Shown here in pieces: positions 1-9,628 of a stretch of 64,000 nt of DNA. The stretch's first letter is position 1. Each line of letters starts with the position of its first letter. Made by a program: the position numbers and the translations under genes. Where the stretch lies: positions 60,568,593 through 60,632,592 of the forward strand of contig NC_057923.1 of the NCBI RefSeq assembly GCF_018873765.1. The letters run 5' to 3'. The notes below the pieces were generated by a model, which worked only from the letters and a program-made list of their open reading frames with translations, made no database searches and was not told the origin of the DNA. Source of the DNA: Telopea speciosissima (lineage: Eukaryota; Streptophyta; Magnoliopsida; Proteales; Proteaceae).

Positions 1-1002
1 ATCTTAGGTGATCCAGAGAAGTATCGAATGCTTGTTGGAAAATTGAACTATCTCACAGTGACCAGACCTGACATAGCATTTCCTGTTAGTGTGGTGAGTT
101 AATTCTTGTTTGCTCCTCGGACATCTCATTGGGAGGCTGTTATGCATATTTTACGCTATCTTAAAAAGGCTCCTGGACGTGGTCTTCTTTACAGTGATCA
201 TGGTCATGGGCGGATAGCAGGTTTTTCAGATGCTGACTGGACTGGGTCTCTGGTTGATAGGCGATCTACTATAGGTTATTGTGCATTTGTTGGTGGAAAT
301 TTGGTGTCCTAGAAGAGTAAGAAACAGACAGTTGTTGCTCGGTCCAGTGCAGAATCAGAGTACAGGGCTATGACACATGTTACTTGTGAGTTGATGTGGG
401 TAAAGCAATTAATGACTGAACTTGATTTTGTTGATGAAGCTCCAATGAAACTGTGGTGTGATAATCAAGCTGTTGTCCATATTTCTTCAAATCCAGTGTT
501 TCATGAAAGGACGAAACACATTGAGGTTGACTGCCATTTTGTTCGAGAAAAGTTACAACAAGGTGTAATTTCTCCTGGTCATGTTCGTACAGGAGAACAA
601 CTTGCAGATGTGTTCACAAAGCCTTTGGGAAGTGCAAGAGGGGATTATATTTGTAACAAGCTGGGCATGATTGACATATATGCTCCAGCTTGAGGGGGAG
701 TGTTATCGTGACTTGGTATTAGCGCATATTGCTAATACTGAGAATAGATGTGAGAGGGTAGATTGGTAGTTTTAGGTGTTTAAGTTATTTCTTTTAATTT
801 TTATTTATTTTCCTATTTTACCCTTAAGTGGACAGATATATATTTGAAGTTTAGAGGAGAGACACACACACATTGTGTGGCTCCCCAAGTCACATTCTCG
901 ACTTCTCTCTTGTTTTCTCTTCTTCTTCTTCTTCTTCTTTTTCTCCATTAATTCACAAGAGTTAATCGTATCTGTTGGAGGGAGGAAGGTCTGGGTTATA
1001 CA
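1..1002 (+). mobile_element. Ty1/Copia retrotransposon fossil, 3' part with LTR
   Basis: The left edge of the window enters a Copia element. Visible parts are the end of the reverse transcriptase (a [14 protein letters not shown]-like stretch), then RNase H with SDADWTGS, DRRSTIGYC and KHIEVDCHFVREK, ending GMIDIYAPA near 692. A purine-rich tract (692-700) follows, and then an LTR starting TGTTAT at 701. I place the LTR end near 1002 (TATACA), giving about 300 bp; that edge is tentative. The element looks broken, with at least one break in the visible part. The 5' part lies outside the window, so LTR divergence and age cannot be judged. Confidence 0.88.
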
Positions 1003-1006
1003 AGTC

Positions 1007-1125
1007 AGAGATGTAAATAGATAATCGAAAATCCAAATTTGATTTGCATCTATATCTGTTTAGGGATATCCATATTCGGGTAGGGAACATCCGGATTCGA
1101 TCATATCCGATCCCTTTACATCTCT
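1007..1125. mobile_element. Short MITE with 11-bp perfect terminal inverted repeats
   Basis: AGAGATGTAAA at 1007-1017 is the exact inverse of TTTACATCTCT at 1115-1125. The interior is built of ATCCGA/ATCCGGAT-like words. The same type of interior and a GTAAAT/TTTAC edge recur in the element at 52384-52652, so the two look like one family. It lies directly beside the LTR end. Confidence 0.6.
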
Positions 1126-1227
1126 AGACCGAGGGAGTATACAATGACCCCCTCACCCGATCCAATCCAATACAAATTGGTACTAGGACCCCACTCCTGA
1201 GTCTCGAGTCTCAGCTCTCAACACTCG

Positions 1228-3146
1228 CTTGGAACAAAACTATGGATATTTTCTCAAAGAGAGATTTTCGTTAGCAAAAATGTGGATATTTCTCTTAGAA
1301 GAGATTTTGCTCTTTTTTTAAAATACCTGAAATGTCTTCTTCTTCGACTTATTTTGGAACAAAACTTTGTCACTCTTGTTCCAAAGTCAAGGATTTGGAT
1401 TACATGGTGAAAAAGGTACAATCTAAGCTCTCTACCTGGAAATCTCATTTCTTATCTTATGTTGGAAGGAAAGTATTAATTATATCAGTTCTTGCTTCTA
1501 TTCCTTCTTACCTTATGTCTTGTTTTTTATTTCCTAAGAAAATATGGAATAATCTTGACTCTATTAGCCTTCGTTTCTGGAATGGTGATTTTTGGTCAAA
1601 TGAAAAACTCCATTTGATTGGATGGCATAAAATATGCTATCCAATCTCTTCTGAAGGGCTAGGTCTTCGAAATGCATTGACCCATAACAAAGCCTTAATC
1701 CTTAAACTAAGATGGAGGCTGTTAGTAGAGACCGAATCCATCTTGGTGCAAACCCTGAAAGCCAAATTCTTTCCTTATTCTTCCATTTTTTTACCCTAAG
1801 TTATGAAAAAACAACGGGTCATGGATCTCAAACAGTATTGCCTCTTTACTGCCCTCCCTAAATTGGTTTGGAGGATAATTGGATCAGGCAATAACACCAA
1901 TTGTTGGTTTGACCCATGGATTCTTTCTATTCCTGGGAAGTCCTTACCCCCTTTCCTTAATCATAACCAAAATTTCACCTTGGTTAAAGCTCTAACTAAT
2001 AACAACTCCTCGAATTTAGAGTTGATTTCTCGTTTGTTTCCTCCAGATATTATTGATAGAATTTCAGGAATCCATAATTCATATTGATGAGCATCGGAGA
2101 TGCAATCTCTCTAAATTTGGAATTTTCCCCACTCAACAAGCTGCAAAGTTAATTTCCAATTCTCACTCTAAATGGTGGCGATTTTTTTGAAAATCTAACA
2201 TTGTTCCATAGTTTAAAATGTTCTTTTGGCGTGTTTTACATGCAGGACTGCCCATCAAAGCAGCTCTATCAAAATGGGTGTTCTTTTGATGAGTCCATGT
2301 GGCATCTCTTTCTATCTTGTGATTGAACTAAGTGTATTTGGGCATCTGGTCCCCTTAGATTGATAACAGAGCTTCTCTCCAGCCCATCTTTGGCACAAAT
2401 ATGTAGTACCCATTTCCTCTCCACAACTTTGGATAAACAATCTTCTATTTGGTTCTTTTTAGTTTTTATAATTACATGTTATATATTTCAGATGTAAGGA
2501 ACAAAGTAATCCATGGGTCAGCCACAGCTGATCCAAAGTATGTGATGCAATCTGTACATAAATGGCTCTATGACTTGAACTTTCACCCCCTACCCCATCT
2601 CCTATCTCAAATAGTTCTTTGATGATTTCTAGTTATTCTACTATGACTCATCTCTTTAACTATGATACATAATGCCCAGTTTTAATTTGCACAGGCATTT
2701 TCGAACCTCAACTAAAATTAACAAGGTGGGCTTTTTGCATTTTGAAAGTTGGGTAGGATAGTCTGACTTCTGTTGGTTAGCTTTCCACCTTGGACATTTT
2801 GGAGGCAGAGCTCAATGGAATCGTACATGGATGGAAACATGCCATCAACTCAAATATCAGAATCAAAGAAGTCTGGAGTAGCAACAAGGCCTTAAACAAT
2901 CTCCTTAATCCTTCTAAAAATACTAGGTTTCCTTGGAACTTGCTTCCCCTTTGCTTAGAATTAGCCGATCTTACTACTAACTTTTCCATAACTTTATTTA
3001 TATGTTTAGTTGATGACAAACTCCTTTCTATGTTACAATCTCTAGCTTATAAGGTGGTTACCGAAAAGCTGTAATTTATCCTAAGGACAAACATGCAAAT
3101 TTTCCTATCTTTTAAGTAATATATTTCTTTTTCATAAAAAAAAAAA
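1228..3146 (+). mobile_element. 5'-truncated L1-type LINE with 12-bp target site duplication
   Basis: The left half encodes the end of a non-LTR reverse transcriptase. Recognisable pieces are KVQSKLSTWKSHFLSY, GRKVLIISVLASIPSYL and SCFLFPKKIW (about 1375-1560), followed by a degenerate zinc-finger RT (zf-RVT) region. A plant LINE-type RNase H piece lies at about 2790-3074 (AELNGIVHGWKHAINS and onward). An A-rich tail ends at 3146. The 12-mer TCTCAACACTCG stands at 1216-1227 and again, without mismatch, at 3147-3158. That is the expected footprint of target-primed insertion. The element is truncated at its 5' end and its reading frame is interrupted several times. Confidence 0.88.
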
Positions 3147-3344
3147 TCTCAACACTCGTTGGTTTGCTTTCGGATAGGTAACTATGTATCATTATTTATG
3201 TTTTTGTTTATGCTCTATTTAAAAATATCATTAATGAAAATTGTTTTTGTTAAAAAAAAAAATGAAAAACTTGGGTAAATAATAGAAATAATCGAGTATG
3301 GAATGGAAACCGTTTGGTAACTACTTAAGTGTAAATAATTTTTG

Positions 3345-3497
3345 GGCAAGAGATCGTTGCTTGATCATGTAACCCCTACATCAGCAAGGGGACCAATGAG
3401 AGTGCATGTAGGAGCATCAACATGGATGGGCTTTTTCATACGCTCATGTGTCTGGGTGTAGGAGCCACGCGACTAGGCAACGTCCTTTACCATTAAT
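3345..3497. mobile_element. Foldback MITE, imperfect arms
   Basis: The left end (GGCAAGAGATCGTTGCTTG, then CATGTAACCCCTACA) pairs imperfectly with the right end (GTGTAGGAGCCACGCG, then CTAGGCAACG). Similar elements with a 'GGGA-AAGAACG-CTACCTGGT' edge recur at 35175-35355, 35495-35660 and 42228-42370. I infer one family. No clear target duplication was found. Confidence 0.45.
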
Positions 3498-4379
3498 TTT
3501 TATAACATTTTTGAAGGAATGGACTCAAACTATGGAAAGTTAGCATTAAAGTTAGTCTTTAACGAAGACATGTGCCCAAAACCCATATATAGTTTAAGTA
3601 GTGGGTGAAATGATTCCCTTTTTACCGGATTTTTCTCCTCTTAGGTTCCTCCATCTGTAAGTTCTTGTAAATATCCCCTTAGAATGTCGACAGCTGTCTT
3701 GTTCTAATCCTACGGACAAAATTGATTTCGAAACTTAACCATGGTTCAAACCCAAGCCTCTTCTCTCTCCTCTCACACTCCTCTCTTCTCCCCTCTCTTT
3801 CTCTCTTTCTCTCTCTCTCTCTGTCGGAGCAGAAGAAAGGTAATAACAGTCGCCTCTTTGCTTATTTTCCGCTTCGCCGTTGCCGGCACCATTTTGGGAA
3901 ACTTCCATGGATTTAGAATTGGCGACAACAACCGATGCAAAAGTACGAGAATCCCAACCGTGCCTGTCCACCTCCCCCTGTTCTTCGTTCTGGCTGTGAT
4001 TTAGGGGAACTGATTTCACCACTGTCACTCTCTTTCGCTTCATGGGTTTCAGATCATCAATTCCTAACACTAATTGAATTAACGAACAAAGTGAAATCAA
4101 TCCAATAAAACATTAACAGAAAGAAACCCAAAAAACTAAATAGGAGAAACCGTATAAAGAGGAATGGTTGTTGACGGCCTTTTCTTTCTTTTTCTTATCT
4201 TGAATCGCTTTCACTTCTTTGCACCTGATGGCATGATGAGGTATAATGGGTTAGTGTATGTGAAGATGATGGTGATGAGTTCCTCTCCTTAACACTCTGT
4301 AAAAGGGCCCTGCAAACTATCTCGTTCTCTGGTATTTCTTTATTGGGTATCGACAGATTACAGATCTAGAAAAGCAATA
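3498..4379. other. Intergenic stretch, no supported gene
   Basis: It contains a CT-rich run at about 3765-3825. Open frames on both strands across this run are products of the CT/GA repeat and match no family I recognise. Confidence 0.5.
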
Positions 4380-5240
4380 TGTTGGAAACAATCTTCCAAA
4401 ACATACATATCAATATATATATGTGTAACAAAGGAGTTAGATTACTTATCTTAATGTAGACAAACCGAGATCAATGACGACAATCTCAAGCACCACATAA
4501 CGCGTCATAAGCCTGAAACACATGAAGAAAATAAAAGAAATGGTGCGGCTGAGTCGTGACAAAAGTCACTCTCCTTAAGATTGTAGACGCCCCCTATGAT
4601 GTAGCTGGGTCTTGCGAATCAGCCTCCAAGATAAAACAGCGCTCTGGTTAAAGCTATCTAGTAATGATGCACTTCAAATACTAGGCTACTAAGGGCACGG
4701 AGAGTTGCACTCAATTGGATATAAACAACAGAGAAACAAAGCCGTGAGGAAAATAAAAGAAGTTTTCTCAAAAATTATTAGAGAATTGGGCAATACTCTT
4801 CTCTTTATATGAGAAAAGAAAAGGCACCCCCAAAGGGTATCTCCAAAGGATATGCCCATAAAACATGCCTTTTCCCATAAGACTTGTTTGTTGATCATTC
4901 AAACAAGTCTTTCAATAGGTACACCCATTGGTCATTTAGGTGTCTATTAGGAAGCGACAAAACCCTCTAATAAACCTTTTAATAAAGAATAAAAATATTT
5001 TGAATCAAATATTTTAAATGAATTTAAAATTCCAACAATCCCCCACAAATTCAAAATATCCAAAACAATCGATAAATCCAATTGAGTGAATTAGATATAG
5101 TAGGACGCATCGTTGCAGGTGTCTTTCGGACTTGAACCTACACTAGGTCTGATAGACTACGCTACAAAGTACAGGTGAAGTCACATACAAACTCCATCAT
5201 TTAGAAGTTAAAACAATCTTTAGGCATGATCCATACACAA
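4380..5240 (-). mobile_element. LTR retrotransposon fossil: one LTR plus adjoining internal stub
   Basis: TGTTGGAA at 4380 and TTCCAACA ending at 5037 form an 8-bp inverted pair bounding a 658-bp LTR. Directly outside 5037 is CCCCCAC. Read on the minus strand this is a purine tract (GTGGGGG) just before the LTR start, so the element is in minus orientation and 5038 to about 5240 is leftover internal sequence. No coding part is recognisable, so superfamily is open (Copia-like edge). The element is broken. Confidence 0.55.
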
Positions 5241-6186
5241 ATCCATGATTCCTGGTTATTTGGCCAGTGGACTTGGATGCAGTATGCCAAAGATTGGAAT
5301 GATGGGTGACTGAAGAGAGAATCAAAATTGTACGATCTTAAACTAAATGTTGATTGATTTTCTTTTTTATAAGGCTCACGAATCATGAGAAAACATGTTC
5401 TTGGTGGTTAGATTGGAATGATGGGTGGCTGAAAAGTTTCTTTTTAAGTTTTCTCTGTTTCTGTGCTTTTTCAGAATTTTAACAAATTTGATGGGGATTT
5501 TAGGCATTTCAACTTTATTCATCTAATTCTAACTTTTCTTTTGGTTTGTTTTCGTCCTTATTCATGAGTTTTCTTTTCCCCCCGACTTTTCATTGTTTAA
5601 TCTTCTGTTATTTCTGGAAGTTTCTTCTGGTCATACTTGAATGCATTGCTGTTGTTCATGTAATTTTATTTCACATGTGTATCATATGAATTCCTCTGGT
5701 GAATAATATTTTTCAATTTTGCAATGGAGATTGGGATTCCTAGCATACATGTGTGCAAGGTTTAATGGGATCTAGAAGTTCGGAGCCAGGACCACAAATC
5801 TTGAGACTTTTGATAGTGGAGGCTCCAAAGCAAGGGAAAATGTCAAAAGAAGATCTCTCTAATGTCCAATTCCAACATTGCTAGAGCTTGCTTGAGTCAT
5901 TTATTCTCTAGCTTGCTATACTGTTATTTTTTATTCAGAAACTGAGAGGAGAAAATTGATTAATAAATTGAAGATTATCCATAATACAAAGGGCTTGCAA
6001 TGAGATATTGTAACAAATGTAAAGATATGTGTTCAATCAGTACCCATGAATGCCCATTTATCCATGTTCCTTCCAAAAACTTCATTAGATGTCTTCCTCA
6101 ATCTTCTTGGTTATATATCCTAATCATTTTTTGGGGCCAGGATCCAGGAAATCAGATTTCAAGATGATTCAATCATGGTTTTCACA
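5241..6186. other. AT-rich stretch, nothing recognised
   Basis: No coding similarity or repeat edge could be supported. Upstream parts of the copper-ATPase pseudogene that begins near 6187 may lie here in unrecognisable form. Confidence 0.4.
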
Positions 6187-7090
6187 GTCACAACAGTGAA
6201 AACTTATACAGAAATGAATCGTGGAGACTTCCTTACTTTGGTTGCTTCTTCAGAGGTTAGTCCAGATATCCTTATTGGTTTCAAGAATGTTATTTTGGTT
6301 TCATTTAGTATAATATTTCTATAAACAATCAAATCAATCATCCTACAAACCATTGTTGCTTCTTATTCCCTCCCCCCCCCCCCCCTCCCAAATGATGTAG
6401 GCTAGCAGCGAACACCCATTGGCAAGAGCATTGGTGAATTATGCCCACCATTTCCATTTCCTCAATGAGCCATCTGCTGCTAAGGATTTCCATAATGAAC
6501 GCAGAGACTAATATCTCTGGATGGCTTTTGATCTCTTGGACTTGTCTACTTTGTTAGGGAGAGGTATTCAGTGCTTTATACAAGGGAAAAAGTTTTAGTA
6601 AACTTGACTTTATATTTCATCTATGTATATTCATATGCTCGTATAGATATCATGGAGAAAAGAATTTTGCTTTGTGGATATTGTTTAATGAATAGGTTGG
6701 TGACCAGAAACTATGATGCCGTTCGTAGCTAAGTTGGGTCAATGCCCTAGAGTTTTTGTCTTTGCTGTGATCTCCTTCTTCTACCTCTTATTACTAATTT
6801 TTTTGTTTCTACTAGGATCCATATAGCTGAACCCATTTAGTTGGGATAAGACTGAGTTGTTGTTGTTGTTGTTGGCAACCAGAAACTACTGATTGAAAAT
6901 GGGGTTACCATACCAGATGAAGCTGAAATTTTTTTGGTGGAATTGGAGGAAAGTTGGAAAAACAGGGAAACTTGTGGCATATAATGATACTCTCATTGGC
7001 TTATTGGGACTAAGATAGCCTCTAAAAAGATGGAAGCACAGTTGCAATGGTGGGTGATGGTACAAACGTTGGGATGGGTTGGGCATTAGG
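6187..7090 (+). pseudogene. Copper-transporting P1B-ATPase pseudogene (RAN1/HMA7-like)
   Basis: Three blocks match the heavy-metal ATPase RAN1/HMA7 of plants. Block 1 (6187-6255) reads TVTTVKTYTEMNRGDFLTLVASSE in part. After a 145-bp intron with GT-AG ends (6256-6400), block 2 continues ASSEHPLARALVNYA and then HHFHFLNEP. Block 3 (6873-7090) carries QKLLIENGVTIPDEAE, a degraded GLLG...PLK segment, and DGSTVAMVGDGTN, the hinge motif that normally ends in GDGxND. The intron is retained, so this is not a processed copy. It is dead: block 2 has in-frame stops (for example near 6509), the Ala-Asp-Pro after GLLG reads as a stop, and the ~50 residues between PLK and DGSTVAMVGDG (TGD region) are missing. 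The part after GDGTN has also lost the SPALAAAD segment. A SINE sits between blocks 2 and 3. No N-terminal metal-binding domains were found. Confidence 0.82.
6717..6871 (+). mobile_element. SINE-like element with (GTT)n tail and ~20-bp target duplication
   Basis: It ends GATAAGACTGAGTTGTTG followed by a (GTT)n run, the tail shared by Au-type SINEs and plant RTE LINEs. TAGCTAAGTTGG near the 5' end fits a Pol III A box; no good B box was found. It is bounded by near-identical direct repeats, TTGGTGACCAGAAACTATGA (left, ending 6716) and TTGGCAACCAGAAACTACTGA (from 6872). The right copy is part of the ATPase reading frame (GNQKLL), so the element landed in the ATPase gene or pseudogene. Confidence 0.7.
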
Positions 7091-8002
7091 ATTCTGTCCT
7101 TTCATGTAATCAGCAAGAGTTTTCACTGAGATTTGATCTACCATCTATGAGGGATCCACTGAGATGAGATCTATTATCTATGAGGGAAGAACAGTTATCC
7201 CCGCATGACCACTTAGCAGTTTCAGTGGACATGAGTGCATGACTTGAAAACTCTTTGGTTAAAAACCTGAATGATGGGAATGATCAAATATTTTCTGGAA
7301 TTGAAGTTTTCATGGCTGCTATTGTGGAGGAATCATAACTGTATATATATTTCTTCCATCGGTACCATAAAAGCCTTGACTCCCTACAAGTCTCCTGGAG
7401 AGGGGAAAACCAAGAAGATGGGACCAAGAAATGAGCAATTTTGCCAGCCAAAGGCAAATGGAGGGTGATCACAAATGACTCATTTCCATGGGCAAGACTC
7501 TTACTGGCAAGATGCTTTCCCAACACATGTAGTTTAAACTAAAAATGCCCCAACAATGCCAATTCCACTTGGAAAGCAATTTATGAATCTCCAACAGCAT
7601 CACAAGCTAAGCATTTGGAAGTACCTATAGATAAGCTTACCTTGAAGGCCCCAATTGCTGCACTTTTGCAATGCAGAACATTCCTCCATCAACCACTTCT
7701 TACTATACTGTCACTGGCCTGCCACTTGGTGTTGAGCAGTGAGGCACCCTCCAAAGCCTTGGGTCGTCTGGCCGCCTTGACACTTATGGTTTGGGAACAC
7801 AAACACCAACCCAAGGTTACAAGTTAAAAAAAAAATGGTAAAAAGAAAAAAAGATCATGAATGTATGGAGTATGAGCTTTTATGATGATTGTTGCAAAGG
7901 GGCATTGGATATCAATGTATTGTGATGGTTCAATTCACTTGACACAAAGGAAGATGAAAGGGGTATAGGCTGGTTGTCAGAGGATTGTGTAGTGAAGGGA
8001 GA
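7091..8002. other. Stretch with one possible coding remnant, otherwise nothing
   Basis: At about 7675-7830 the plus strand reads IPPSTTSYYTVTGLPLGVEQ, a stop, then SSGRLDTYGLGTQTPTQGY. This looks like real protein sequence but I do not recognise the family. The remainder shows no structure. Confidence 0.3.
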
Positions 8003-8133
8003 AGGCAGGTTTGTGACATTGGGTGTATTCTAAGTTGATTTTACATTCCGGCGATAAAAACAACTATTTTTATCATCCGAGAATGCGAAATTGTCTTAAA
8101 ATGCATTCCAAGAATACATACCAAATACTGCCT
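8003..8133. mobile_element. MITE, imperfect inverted ends
   Basis: GGCAG...GGGTGTATTCTAAG at the left pairs with CCAAGAATACATACC...CTGCC at the right. ATTCCGGCGATAAAAA and TTTTTATCATCCGAGAATG form an inner pair. The sequence near 44675-44755 resembles half of the same element. Confidence 0.45.
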
Positions 8134-9192
8134 TAATGTTCAAATGCTATTGTGTAGGACAGAAGAATTTTTTGTTTTCAACAATTGAACATAGAAAAAG
8201 TCATTCATGAGTCATGACCATTACAAATAGGGGTATTGGGATAATAGGAGAGCTCAGGACTTGTTTTAAATTTTTTTTCTAATAAATGAAAAATAACAAA
8301 CAGTTCTTTTGCACATGTTCTTTTTAAGTCTAAAAACCAAACTCTTCTTCGATGTAATCCAAACCCCACCTTCTTTTTCAAATTAATCTAAACTCTATCT
8401 TTGTCTTCCCCTGCATAATTTACTGCAAAACAAAAAAGGGCGCAGCCTTCCGCCATTGCAGGATCTAGACAGGGTTATAATTTACGCAACTTTACTTGTA
8501 CAAGAGGTTACAAAAAAAACGAAGTGGTAATATGGCCAAGTATTTTTGGAGCCACCGAATCAGGAGGTTAACAACTTTACTTGTACATTTTGTTCGATGC
8601 CATGTGTCCTTCGACTACCTCTTCTCTTTCTCTCTCTTTTTTTTTTTTTTCATTTGTTTATTTTCTTGTTTTTTTCTATATACAACCTGTGGGTGGCACA
8701 TCCTCCTCCTTCTTCGCAGGTGTTCTTCATCCCAACCCACCCCCGCAAGAGAGAGTCAATATCTTAGTCCACCTCAAAATCATCGATGCTTAAAGAGAGA
8801 GAGAGAGAGGGGTAATGGTGAAATGGTGTTCTTTCGTCGCCTTCTTTCTGAGGAGGAGGAAGATGGTGGGACCCATAGGTTGATTAAAGAAGATGAAGTG
8901 GATGTGGGACCTACATATTGAATAAATTTATCGAAATAAATAAATAAATAAATAAATAGGGAATCAGTTTCTTGAAGCACATATCGCATCCAATAGGCAT
9001 CGTGATCTTTTACAGTGCGCTGCCCGTAGCGGCAGCACACAAGTAAGACGAGGTGCAATGATCACCTTACCCTTGGCCGCCGTGCCCTATTTGTGGACCG
9101 TTCAGGCAGCTATGGGCAATGCGCCATAGAAGATCTGGATACATCTAATAAACTTAAAACAAGCGTAGTTAACTAGGATCCAGATCTTCTAA
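8134..9192. other. Low-complexity stretch, no supported gene
   Basis: It has a T-rich run (8636-8650), a GA run (8794-8811) and an AAAT repeat (about 8936-8960). AGAAGATCTGGAT (9127-9139) and its inverse ATCCAGATCTTCT (about 9178-9190) form a small hairpin next to the large foldback that follows. Confidence 0.45.
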
Positions 9193-9334
9193 GGCACAGC
9201 TGTCCGTCCTGCCTGTGCTGTGCAGACATAGGGCCATGCGTAAAACCCGCCTTACCCCCCACTCGGGCAGGGGTAAAGCGATCTTTGCGTGTGGCCCTGT
9301 GTCTGCGCAGCACAGGTAAGACGGACAGCTGCGC
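9193..9334. mobile_element. Long foldback (hairpin) element
   Basis: The left arm (9193-9243: CAGCTGTCCGTC, then GCCTGTGCTGTGCAGACA, then GGGCCATGCG) pairs with the right arm (9283-9334: GCGTGTGGCCCTGTGTCTG, then CAGCACAGG, then GACGGACAGCTG). The arms are about 50 bp with only a handful of mismatches. The loop contains CGCCTTACCCCCCACTCGG. A similar loop word (CGCCTTACCCCTACTCG) lies in the foldback at 19347-19482, suggesting one family. Confidence 0.7.
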
Positions 9335-9547
9335 CGCTTATTGGGATCCCTAAATAAACTGGAAAAAAAAAAAATTTACTTGGTCATATTCATATATATT
9401 TTTTTTTGGTTAGAAACAAGTTCGTTTCACTCATGTGTCCTAATCAATAGGCACATATCTATGATGACTAAATTGCGAATGACCTTGTAGTAGCATATAT
9501 CCGAATTGCCAGCAAAATCTGTTTCGACGAGACCTATCATGGACTTA

Positions 9548-9557
9548 TTATATATGG
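9548..9557 (+). promoter_or_regulatory. Probable TATA box of the pectate lyase gene
   Basis: TTATATATGG lies about 75 bp upstream of the ATG at 9629, a usual distance for a plant core promoter with a short 5' leader. The placement is by sequence only. Confidence 0.4.
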
Positions 9558-9628
9558 AACTGTGTATTTTTATTTAGGAGCTCATGAGTGAGCTGCTATA
9601 ACCTACTCTATAGAGACTAAAGAGTGAG

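Noticed and set aside
3735-4100. 121-codon minus-strand frame
   Set aside because: It runs into a GA/CT tract, has no domain I recognise and no splice context.
5100-5170. tRNA-like text with a GGTTCAAGTCC B box on the minus strand
   Set aside because: No cloverleaf or A box could be built, and it lies in the internal stub of an LTR element.
8496-8921. 141-codon plus-strand frame
   Set aside because: It is phenylalanine-rich from a T-run, overlaps other equally long frames, and has no family match.
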